From positions 94,799 through 158,798 of the forward strand of contig WRLE01000007.1 in assembly GCA_009777775.1 (NCBI GenBank): a stretch of DNA of 64,000 bases, in the 5' to 3' direction. Positions 35,389 to 42,212 of this stretch are shown piece by piece. Source of the stretch: Oscillospiraceae bacterium (GTDB taxonomy: Bacteria; Bacillota; Clostridia; Oscillospirales; Oscillospiraceae). The notes below the pieces were generated by a model that was given only the letters and a program-made list of their open reading frames with translations, was not told the origin of the DNA and did no database searches. How positions within the stretch are numbered: position 1 is the stretch's first letter; every line of letters starts with the position of its first letter. The translations under genes and the position numbers were made by a program.

Positions 35389-36123
35389 ATGTCTTTACTT
35401 GAAAAAATCGCATACCTAAAAGGATTATCAGATGGGCTGGAGATTGATACCAACACAAAAGAAGGTAAGCTCTTCGCTGGCATACTCGATATGCTTTCTT
35501 CCTTAGCCGAAGAAGTTGAAAAACAAAGTACTCAAGCACTTGAGCATTCCAATGAACTAACAAGTTTAAAAGATGATGTAAAAGATATTTTTGATATTAT
35601 GCTTTTCGGCGACGATGACGATGACGATGATGACGATGATTTTGATTTCGATTTTGACTTTGATTATGATTTAGACGATGACGATGATGATGAAGAAGAC
35701 GATGATTACGATATGTGCGAAGACTGCGATTGCGAAGACTGTGCCCATGACGAAGAGGATAACGATGATTATGCAGACCTCATCGAAGATTTAGAGTACG
35801 AACATGACCACGACCACAGCGATGACGATGGTCACGACCACGACCATGACCACGGTGACGAGCATGACCATGACCACGACCACGACCATGACCACGGCGA
35901 CGAGCATGACCACGATCATGACCACGACCATGACCACGATGATGAGGACGAGGATTGTGATTGCGAATTTTGCGAAGGCGACGACTTCACCTTAGAAATC
36001 GAATGTCCTTATTGCGACACAGAAATCGAACTAAGCGAAACCAACATCAGCGAAGGTTTCATCATATGCCCAGCCTGCAACGAAAAAGTAGAATTCGAAT
36101 ACGAAGAAATCGACGACGAATAA
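35389..36123 (+). CDS. CD1247-type protein with large Asp/His-rich metal-binding-like expansion
   Basis: Residues 1-70 (MSLLEKIAYLKGLSDGLEID, LTSLKDDVKDIFDIM) match the N-terminal domain found after efp in many Clostridia. Residues about 75-205 are an extreme low-complexity stretch: an Asp run, Asp/Phe repeats, CEDCDCEDCAHDEE, then many (HD)n blocks separated by GDEHD. The C-terminus is a zinc-ribbon-like domain with CPYC and CPAC pairs. The usual relatives have only a short acidic linker, as far as I know. Binding of zinc, nickel or calcium is an inference from composition. It has a GGAGGAAT site 17 bases after efp. Confidence 0.8.
   Translation: MSLLEKIAYLKGLSDGLEIDTNTKEGKLFAGILDMLSSLAEEVEKQSTQALEHSNELTSLKDDVKDIFDIMLFGDDDDDDDDDDFDFDFDFDYDLDDDDDDEEDDDYDMCEDCDCEDCAHDEEDNDDYADLIEDLEYEHDHDHSDDDGHDHDHDHGDEHDHDHDHDHDHGDEHDHDHDHDHDHDDEDEDCDCEFCEGDDFTLEIECPYCDTEIELSETNISEGFIICPACNEKVEFEYEEIDDE
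35800..35942 (+). repeat. GAC/CAC/CAT codon repeat inside the CD1247-type gene
   Basis: Reiterated CATGACCACGAC hexamer multiples encode His-Asp dipeptides, interrupted by GGTGACGAG. The repetitive DNA could expand or contract in units of six bases without breaking the frame. Confidence 0.85.
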
Positions 36124-36451
36124 AATACTATCAGATTATGTAACAATTTTATTGTACGCAAGCACTCCAAGTGTCATCACTAGCGAAGCTAAAGGTCTTA
36201 TTAGCAAGTGTTATTGGCTACTGGTCATGGAGTATTTCGTTAGCACTAACCGTGTCATTCTGAGTGCCAGCGAAGAATCCCATTGCACCAAACTGCAAGC
36301 TATTGAGCTTCTTCGGTCGCAAGCGCCCTCTTAAATGACACTGGATTTTAACTCGTGTCCAGTAACATATTATTGGCTGTCTTAAACAAAAGACAGCCAA
36401 TTAATGCTTTACAAATAAAATATTTATGCTAGAATAATCAAAGTCACATTT
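36124..36451. other. Gene-free stretch with dispersed repeat and hairpin
   Basis: No credible gene is present. GTGTCATTCTGAGTGCCAGC (36256-36275) followed by GAAGAATCCC resembles the dispersed element GTCATTCTGAGCGAAGCGAAGAATC found in many bacteria. AGTGTCAT near 36170 and ATGACACT near 36334 could close a large fold. ATTGGCTGTCTT (36372-36383) with AAGACAGCCAAT (36390-36401) forms a 12-bp hairpin, probably the terminator of the efp operon; the tRNA promoter must lie after it. Confidence 0.5.
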
Positions 36452-36528
36452 GGGCTCGTAGCTCAGTTTGGGAGAGCGTACGGTTCGCATCCGTAAGGTC
36501 GAGGGTTCGATCCCCTTCGAGTCCACCA
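36452..36528 (+). tRNA. tRNA-Ala (anticodon CGC)
   Basis: The 77-base gene folds as a full cloverleaf. The acceptor arm GGGCTCG/CGAGTCC includes the G3:T70 wobble that identifies alanine tRNA. The D arm is GCTC/GAGC and the anticodon arm TACGG/CCGTA with loop TTCGCAT (anticodon CGC, codon GCG). The T arm has GGTTCGATCC, and the 3' end is ACCA with CCA encoded. Confidence 0.95.
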
Positions 36529-36540
36529 AAAAACCCACCG

Positions 36541-36575
36541 AAACCCCTTAGTACAACAAGCGTTCTAAGGGGTTT
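36541..36575 (+). terminator. Hairpin after tRNA-Ala
   Basis: AAACCCCTTAG (36541-36551) and CTAAGGGGTTT (36565-36575) are exact complements around a 13-base loop, 12 bases after the tRNA. The descending arm ends in TTT only, so termination may be weak. Confidence 0.65.
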
Positions 36576-36713
36576 AAGCGTGAAGCACAGCAGTATGGTG
36601 GTGAGTCATTATATAAACTTGCTGAATGTTACGAATTTGGGTTTGGTACAGAAATAGATATTGAAAAAGCAAACGAATACTATGAATTAGCAAAACAATA
36701 TGGATACGAATAG
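36573..36713 (+). pseudogene. Remnant of a Sel1-repeat protein
   Basis: One frame reads SLYKLAECYEFGFGTE, then DIEKANEYYELAKQYG and a TAG stop. This is a single C-terminal Sel1 repeat (the xLGxxYExGxGxxxDxxKAxxxYxxAA pattern). There is no start or signal upstream; the frame runs back into the tRNA terminator hairpin. It is most likely the tail of a gene lost by deletion or by insertion next to the tRNA. Confidence 0.7.
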
Positions 36714-36739
36714 AGTGATACTGAATTTTAATATAATAC

Positions 36740-37483
36740 TTAACCAAATGATGTCACATTATGTGGCATCATTTGTATTATTTTTCCATCTAGCATCATG
36801 CCATTTGCTTTTTTACTCCTTCTTATACCATCTGAGCCCCATGTACCCCATTGCTTAAAAAAGAATGCTGTACCTTGTTTTTCTGCTTCTGTATAGATTG
36901 TGCGTACCCAATCTGGTTTCATGGGTCGCGCCTTTGCTCCACTTTCTCCACCAACTATTATCCAATCTATGTCGGTGAGGTCTATTTCCCCTAAATCATC
37001 TAAAAGCGGTTCGCACGATATAAAACGAATTGATGCTTGAAGCTCTCTAAGTAAATCAATGCGCTCTAGTTCAGATTTTGATTCTACTGTAACACCAACC
37101 CAAAGGTTTTTTGGTATATCATGGGAAGAAAAAAATTCAACCATCCGGCTTGCACGCTTTGTCAGAATTTGAAATCGATGATGCTGTGATAATGAAATCG
37201 TCTCCATTACTTTATTTATAAAATCAAAAGGTATTAAGTCATGGAACAAATCTGCCATAGAGCAGACAAAAATAGTATGAGGCGTTTTCCACTTTAGTGG
37301 TTCGTCAAGTAAATCGTAGTGAATGGTTGGATAAAAACCATTTTCGTATTTTTTTATCCCCATTGCACGAAGTCTATTTGCCATAATTTCTGCATAGCAA
37401 TTTGCACAACCCTTCGATAGTTTTGTACAGCCAGTCACAGGATTCCAAGTTTTATCAGTCCATTCAATTTTCGTTGATTTCAT
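36740..37483 (-). CDS. DUF5131 (phage Gp37/Gp68-like) protein
   Basis: The 247-residue protein starts MKSTKIEWTDKTWNPVTGC and has the cysteine cluster CTKLSKGCANCY, then LLDEPLKWKTPHTIFVCSMADLFHD, RFQILTKRA, WVGVTVES and WIIVGGESG. These are hallmarks of the DUF5131/Gp37 family, common in phages and islands and thought to be radical-SAM-like from the Cys pattern. The reaction is unknown. The start follows TGGAGG. It begins 42 bases after the dinB stop, so the pair is probably one transcript. Confidence 0.88.
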   Translation of the reverse strand: MKSTKIEWTDKTWNPVTGCTKLSKGCANCYAEIMANRLRAMGIKKYENGFYPTIHYDLLDEPLKWKTPHTIFVCSMADLFHDLIPFDFINKVMETISLSQHHRFQILTKRASRMVEFFSSHDIPKNLWVGVTVESKSELERIDLLRELQASIRFISCEPLLDDLGEIDLTDIDWIIVGGESGAKARPMKPDWVRTIYTEAEKQGTAFFFKQWGTWGSDGIRRSKKANGMMLDGKIIQMMPHNVTSFG

Positions 37484-37525
37484 TACAATCCTCCAGTATC
37501 TTCGAAAATTAAAATACCCATCCAT

Positions 37526-38770
37526 TTACAAATAGCCTATAGGGTGTATGGTGTGTTCGGTTTTGGGGTTTAGTTTGCCTAGTTTGTCGTCGATCCGCAG
37601 TAGCGCACGGTCTATGGCGAAATGACCGTAGCGGTGGCGGATTGTATCGATGGCAAACTCTAGCCTTTCTGCCTTTTCTCTGCGCTCCTCGTCATAAAAA
37701 AGGTGAAGCTGCCGAGGCTGGTCTAGGGGGACGAGATTTGTCCCCCGAATACCGATACTCCGCAGCGGCTTGTCCCAATTCCAGTTTTTCCGCAGCAATT
37801 CCATGGCAGCGGCGCAAAGCTCTGTGGAAACATGGGAGGGTTGGGGCAATGCCATTTGCCTCTCGAACCAAAACAAATCGTTTGTCCGCAGGCTTATCTG
37901 AACAGTCTTTGCCATGAGTCCCTGATCCCTCATGCGCTCCGCCACGCTTTCTGCCAGATTCTGAAACACAATATGGGCATCTTCATCGTTTTCCAGGTCT
38001 CGGGGACAGGTGCTAGAGTTGCCGACTGACTTGATAATACTCTCGCTTCCTTGAAATGCCACTGGGGATCTGTCCTGACCGTTTGCGTATGTGTGCAGGA
38101 ACAGACCCCATTTTCCGAACCATTTTTGAAGATACTCAGGCTTGCAGTTTGCCAAATCTCCGATGGTGCCGATTCCATAGTTAGAGAGCTTCTTCTTGGT
38201 CGCCCAGCCGACACCCAGCAGCTCTTCAGCAGGAAGGGGCCAGACAACATCACGATAGTTGTCCTCTGTGATGACCGTAGTCCCATCGGGCTTTTTCATA
38301 TCGCTGCCCAGTTTGGCAAATATTTTGTTGAATGACACTCCCACGGAAGCTGTCACCCCAAGCTCATCTTTCACCCGCTCGCGAATTTCATCGGCTATTG
38401 CCTCCCCATCGCCGCCGTGCACTTCCGTTCCCGTCACATCCACCCACGATTCGTCAAGCCCAAAGGGCTCCACCTGGGGCGAATAATCCGACAATATTTC
38501 CCGAAATAATTTAGAATATCGCAAATATTTCTCGTAATCGGGAGGCACGATTATGAGCTTCGGGCATTTCTGTCGCGCTTCCCAAAGGGTCTGCCCGACT
38601 TTTACACCAAAAGGACGCGCTTCATAGTTTCTAGCAAGGATAATCCCATGCCGGCTCTCCACGCTCCCACCCACGGCAACGGGATGCCCCCTTAGCCTAG
38701 GATGGTGCAACATCTCTATACTTGCATAGCAATTATTCAAATCCGCATGCAATATGGTTTTTGATCTCAC
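37526..38770 (-). CDS. dinB: Y-family DNA polymerase (DinB/Pol IV-like)
   Basis: A 414-residue translesion polymerase with LHADLNNCYASIEML (catalytic Asp), VAVGGSVESRHGIILARNYEAR, EPFGLDESWVDVTG (catalytic DE), VTASVGVSFNKIFAKLGSDMKKPDG and the little-finger domain in the C-terminal third. The normal first aspartate pocket (DxNxCYAS) is retained. The start is GTG after GGGAG. A perfect TTGACA-17-TATAAT promoter with an inverted repeat lies upstream, suggesting regulated, possibly DNA-damage-linked, expression. Confidence 0.93.
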   Translation of the reverse strand: MRSKTILHADLNNCYASIEMLHHPRLRGHPVAVGGSVESRHGIILARNYEARPFGVKVGQTLWEARQKCPKLIIVPPDYEKYLRYSKLFREILSDYSPQVEPFGLDESWVDVTGTEVHGGDGEAIADEIRERVKDELGVTASVGVSFNKIFAKLGSDMKKPDGTTVITEDNYRDVVWPLPAEELLGVGWATKKKLSNYGIGTIGDLANCKPEYLQKWFGKWGLFLHTYANGQDRSPVAFQGSESIIKSVGNSSTCPRDLENDEDAHIVFQNLAESVAERMRDQGLMAKTVQISLRTNDLFWFERQMALPQPSHVSTELCAAAMELLRKNWNWDKPLRSIGIRGTNLVPLDQPRQLHLFYDEERREKAERLEFAIDTIRHRYGHFAIDRALLRIDDKLGKLNPKTEHTIHPIGYL

Positions 38771-38783
38771 AGCCCAAATCTCC

Positions 38784-38835
38784 CATACCGATATATGTCA
38801 TCTTTGATTATAATTCCTAATTATCGGTATGTCAA
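38784..38835 (-). promoter_or_regulatory. dinB promoter flanked by a 10-bp inverted repeat (candidate operator)
   Basis: On the minus strand TTGACA (38835-38830), 17 bases, TATAAT (38812-38807): a full consensus match. CATACCGATA overlaps the -35 side (38831-38822), and its complement TATCGGTATG lies at about +8 to +17 (38793-38784). The two arms flank the -10 box. It does not match the GAAC-N4-GTTC LexA box. Confidence 0.7.
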
Positions 38836-38875
38836 GAGATAGTTTCCCGCTTTTTGGGAATTTCAATAAATTCCA

Positions 38876-39118
38876 TTAAGCTTCCAATGTGGCTTTCAAT
38901 GCCCTTGATAATTGATCTGGGCAGGAGGTGTCTCTTCTCCCGCATCTGATGCCTTCGAGCTTTTCTATTACATCCTCGACCTTCATCCCAACCACTAGTC
39001 GGGAAATCCCTTGGGTATTACCGCTGCAACCATTGAGGAAATTTACTGATTTAACATAACCATCTTCCACTTCGAAATCTATGGCAGTAGAGCAAGTACC
39101 CCTTGTCACATAAACCAT
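38876..39118 (-). CDS. TSCPD domain protein (TIGR03905 type)
   Basis: An 80-residue protein with VTRGTCSTAIDFEVEDG, NFLNGCSGNTQGISRLV and CGRRDTSCPDQLSRAL; the TSCPD motif names the family. These cysteines match the small stand-alone proteins related to a ribonucleotide-reductase domain. The function is not known. It follows the ABC ATPase gene by 15 bases on the same strand and is probably part of that operon. Confidence 0.88.
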   Translation of the reverse strand: MVYVTRGTCSTAIDFEVEDGYVKSVNFLNGCSGNTQGISRLVVGMKVEDVIEKLEGIRCGRRDTSCPDQLSRALKATLEA

Positions 39119-39133
39119 TTTTTCACCTCCTAC

Positions 39134-39709
39134 TCACATAACAATCAAATTTTCACCCATCGTTTCCCATTCCATCTCGTCATGGGTGACAAGCAAAACT
39201 GTTTTTCCCTTTACACGTTCCTTGGTGTATAGCATAACAAGCTCCTTTGTCTCTGAATCAAGCCCTTTAAATGGTTCGTCCAAAAATAAAATATCGTAGT
39301 TCGCCATCAGCGCACGCAGTAATGCAACCCTTCGCCGCTCTCCGCCGCTCATATTGGAGACAAGTTGCCTTGCACTTTCCTTTTGAAAACCTAAAGCACT
39401 CAATTCATCGTATATATCGCTTGTTTTGAAACTTTTATCTGCGACAAGTCTAATATTTCCAACTGCGCTTAGTCCTTCGCATAATCGGTCATCTTGAAAT
39501 ACAATGCTTTTCTTCAGACCATCAATCCCGGATATATTTCCACTATCAGCTTTCTCAATCCCCGCTAGAATGTGAATCAAGGTAGTTTTTCCGCTCCCTG
39601 ATGCACCCATAATACAAGTCACAGCACCATGGGGTATCATGCAGCTTAAATTATCAATAACTACATTTTCATCATAGGATTTACATATATTGATAAGATT
39701 AATATCCAT
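39134..39709 (-). CDS. ABC transporter ATPase, SsuB/TauB-like (short)
   Basis: A 191-residue ATP-binding subunit: GASGSGKTTLIHILAG (Walker A), the Q-loop region VFQDDRLCEGLSA, signature MSGGERRRVALLRAL, Walker B DILFLDEPFKGLD and switch LVTHDEMEW. It is shorter than the usual 240-260 residues because the C-terminal extension is missing, though all catalytic motifs are present. It pairs with the permease encoded 4 bases upstream. Confidence 0.9.
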   Translation of the reverse strand: MDINLINICKSYDENVVIDNLSCMIPHGAVTCIMGASGSGKTTLIHILAGIEKADSGNISGIDGLKKSIVFQDDRLCEGLSAVGNIRLVADKSFKTSDIYDELSALGFQKESARQLVSNMSGGERRRVALLRALMANYDILFLDEPFKGLDSETKELVMLYTKERVKGKTVLLVTHDEMEWETMGENLIVM

Positions 39710-39712
39710 TCA

Positions 39713-40480
39713 TCACATACTCCCAATTTTGAATACTAAAAAACGTAAAAGGAGCATAAATACTTTTTCGTATATAATACTGATTAAAATTATCGTCAGT
39801 GTCCATGCGAATAAATCAGGAGTAGCTAAGTATATCTTCGCCATATACAATCGTTCACCAATGGATCCTTTAGGTATACCGATTACTTCCGCTGCAATAC
39901 CAGCCTTAAAGCACAGACCCAATCCCACGAGACAAGCGGATTGGAAAAATGGCATTATTTGTGAAACATAAATATATCTTATCTTCCTGAATGCAGGTAT
40001 CTCAAAAACATCAGCCATTTCAAGAAGCTTCTGATTTGTGCTTTTTATACCCAGTAACACATTTGTATAGACAACAGGTAAAACCATCATAAAAGATATC
40101 ACCACAGACAGATTTCGAGATGAGACCCAGATGAGCATGAGTATAGTAATTGAAGCAACAGGAGTGGTTGTAACAATCGTTATTAAGGGTGCCAGCAATT
40201 CTTCAATCACTTTAAACCGCGCTGCTAAGCCAGCTAAAATAACACCAATAAAAATCGCTGAAAACAAGCCGATGGAAATGCGCCAGACAGAAAACACTAC
40301 AGACTTCCAGAACTCCCTTTCTTTAACCAAGGTAAAAAGCCTAACAACAACTGAAATTGGAGAAGCGACTAACACTTCTTTTCCAACATAGACACTCACC
40401 CCATGCCAGAGAAGAATCCAAATCGCCACCGACCATATGCGGATTTTACGTCTGCTATTATCTGATATAGTAGAACTCAT
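39713..40480 (-). CDS. ABC transporter permease, SsuC/TauC-like
   Basis: The 255-residue permease has about six membrane segments and the EAA-type loop as LLEMADVFEIPAFRKIRYIYVSQIMPFF. It belongs to the nitrate/sulfonate/taurine-type importer family. The ATG giving MSSTISDNSRRKIRIW overlaps the end of the binding-protein gene by 23 bases. A start 14 codons further upstream is possible but has no clear ribosome site. Confidence 0.88.
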   Translation of the reverse strand: MSSTISDNSRRKIRIWSVAIWILLWHGVSVYVGKEVLVASPISVVVRLFTLVKEREFWKSVVFSVWRISIGLFSAIFIGVILAGLAARFKVIEELLAPLITIVTTTPVASITILMLIWVSSRNLSVVISFMMVLPVVYTNVLLGIKSTNQKLLEMADVFEIPAFRKIRYIYVSQIMPFFQSACLVGLGLCFKAGIAAEVIGIPKGSIGERLYMAKIYLATPDLFAWTLTIILISIIYEKVFMLLLRFLVFKIGSM

Positions 40481-41549
40481 AATCTGGTAACGTGCCCCCA
40501 ACGGATTGGGGGTTAAGCTCATGCAAAACCGCCAAATAACCCGAGAGCTTTTCCCTCATTTCCTGTCCTTCAATAAAAACTATGTTACAATAGGGTATCG
40601 CCATTTGCGCAATCGGCTCAGGAACAATATCATATTCACCCACCAATTTCGCAGCATCTGTGACATTTTCATTCACATATTCAACGGAAAGTGCATAATT
40701 CATTAGAAAATCGGCTACAGCATCAGGCTGACTCTCAATAAAATCCATTCGTGCGATGACAACACCAGTAATCAAAGCACTCGGGTTTTCTTCCTCTGAT
40801 TGTATTTTATCCCATTGCTCGTTTAAGTCAAGGGTAATGCGAACATTTTCATTTGACCTTTGAGCTATAGTAACGAAAGGTTGGGGCAAAATAGCTATTG
40901 CCGCATCTTGCGCCGAAAAGGCTGCAACACATTCAGTATGCTCCGATTTCCATTCTATAATAACATCATCATTTGGGTCAATACCGTTTTTTGAAAGGAT
41001 ATAATTTAAAACAAATTCTACAGAACTTCCCTTTCCGCTGGCTAGAATCGTTTTTCCCCTCAGGTCTTCCACTGAATGGACTGTATCACCTGTTTCCAAA
41101 ATATACATCATCCCCAAGGTGTTAATGGCAATAACCTGCACATCACCTTGGGTATTGTTATAAAGGACAGATGCCATGTTAGCTGGAACAGCAGCGATGT
41201 CAACGCTTCCTTGGACAATTTTAGGCACCATTTCATCAATGGCAGCCATTATTTCAAAGCTATAATCGAAGTCAAACACTTGTTCATCATCGACATCATT
41301 CATAAACTTTACCAATCCCATAGCTGTGGGCCCCTTCATGACACCGACCCTTACCGTCGTCCTTTCAAGCGTATTATCAAGTGTACTATCAGTTCCTCCC
41401 TCTGTATCCACAGCGACATCATCACTGGTTTCCGTTGTCGCCGAGGGCGAAGACGTGGTTATCTGCTCCCCCGCTCCCTTATTTGTACAAGATGAGAGCA
41501 TCGGAAGTAGCAATATTGCTATACATATTACGATTGTAATCTTTTTCAT
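40458..41549 (-). CDS. ABC transporter substrate-binding lipoprotein (NMT1/SsuA-like)
   Basis: A 363-residue lipoprotein with signal MKKITIVICIAILLLPMLSSC and the lipobox Cys at 21, then a Ser/Thr-rich linker of about 40 residues. The binding domain contains VRVGVMKGPTAMGLVKFM, QGSVDIAAVPANMASVLYNN and LRGKTILASGKGSS. This is the periplasmic-binding type II fold used for sulfonates, nitrate or thiamine precursors; the ligand cannot be told. It heads the operon SBP-permease-ATPase-TSCPD. Confidence 0.88.
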   Translation of the reverse strand: MKKITIVICIAILLLPMLSSCTNKGAGEQITTSSPSATTETSDDVAVDTEGGTDSTLDNTLERTTVRVGVMKGPTAMGLVKFMNDVDDEQVFDFDYSFEIMAAIDEMVPKIVQGSVDIAAVPANMASVLYNNTQGDVQVIAINTLGMMYILETGDTVHSVEDLRGKTILASGKGSSVEFVLNYILSKNGIDPNDDVIIEWKSEHTECVAAFSAQDAAIAILPQPFVTIAQRSNENVRITLDLNEQWDKIQSEEENPSALITGVVIARMDFIESQPDAVADFLMNYALSVEYVNENVTDAAKLVGEYDIVPEPIAQMAIPYCNIVFIEGQEMREKLSGYLAVLHELNPQSVGGTLPDYEFYYIR

Positions 41550-41627
41550 TAAGTCTATACCTCCTTGATTTTACTTAACTTTATTTAACTGCTAATGGGA
41601 ATTGCGGATAAATCACATACTACCATT

Positions 41628-42062
41628 TTAACCAGTGGAGCCAAATCCTCCACTGCCTCTAGTTGTCTCACTAAGCTCATCTACAATCTCCACCAAGGGT
41701 AGTTCACATTTTGTTATAACCATTTGCGCTATGCGGTCTGTATTTTTCACAGTGAAAGGCTCTCCAGAAGTGTTTTTTAAGCCAACCATGACCTCGCCCC
41801 TATAATCGGAATCTATGACTCCCACGCAATTTGCTGGAACCATACCAAAATTGATACCCAAACCACTTCGAGCATATATAAAAGCAGCATAACCCTCTTC
41901 CAAAGCCATGGAAAAACCAGAGCCAATAATTTTTGTCTCCCCAGGCATAATCACAATCTCCTCATCAATACAAGCAGCTATGTCGTAGCCCACACTGCCA
42001 GCTGTCTGTAGCATGGGGATTTTTGCGTTTTCATTAAGGAGCTTAATTTGCAGCTTTTCCAT
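41628..42062 (-). CDS. dut: dUTP diphosphatase Dut
   Basis: The 144-residue trimeric dUTPase has the five motifs: AGSVGYDIAAC, YARSGLGINFGM, GVIDSDYRGEVMVGLKNT, NTDRIAQMVI and the C-terminal RGSGGFGSTG. It removes dUTP and provides dUMP. The ATG giving MEKLQIKLL lies after AAAGGTG; the GTG four codons upstream is part of that site. Confidence 0.96.
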   Translation of the reverse strand: MEKLQIKLLNENAKIPMLQTAGSVGYDIAACIDEEIVIMPGETKIIGSGFSMALEEGYAAFIYARSGLGINFGMVPANCVGVIDSDYRGEVMVGLKNTSGEPFTVKNTDRIAQMVITKCELPLVEIVDELSETTRGSGGFGSTG

Positions 42063-42212
42063 TGTTTTTAACACCTTTCACTTGGAATACAACAATACTA
42101 TATCATTTTACTAAGGAAATTTGTGTACAGAGCTTGAATTTTCTATTAAATCCATGCTAGAATTTGAAACAATGATAAAATACCCAATGAATATGAGTAG
42201 GAGCGTTGATAT

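Noticed and set aside
35804..35995. Separate Thr/Met-rich protein inside the CD1247-type gene
   Set aside because: It is the frame-shifted reading of the His-Asp codon repeat in a well-supported longer gene.
36573..38770. Prophage inserted at tRNA-Ala
   Set aside because: A tRNA, a gene remnant and a phage-type DUF5131 gene are present, but no integrase, structural genes or second tRNA end repeat; at most a small island.
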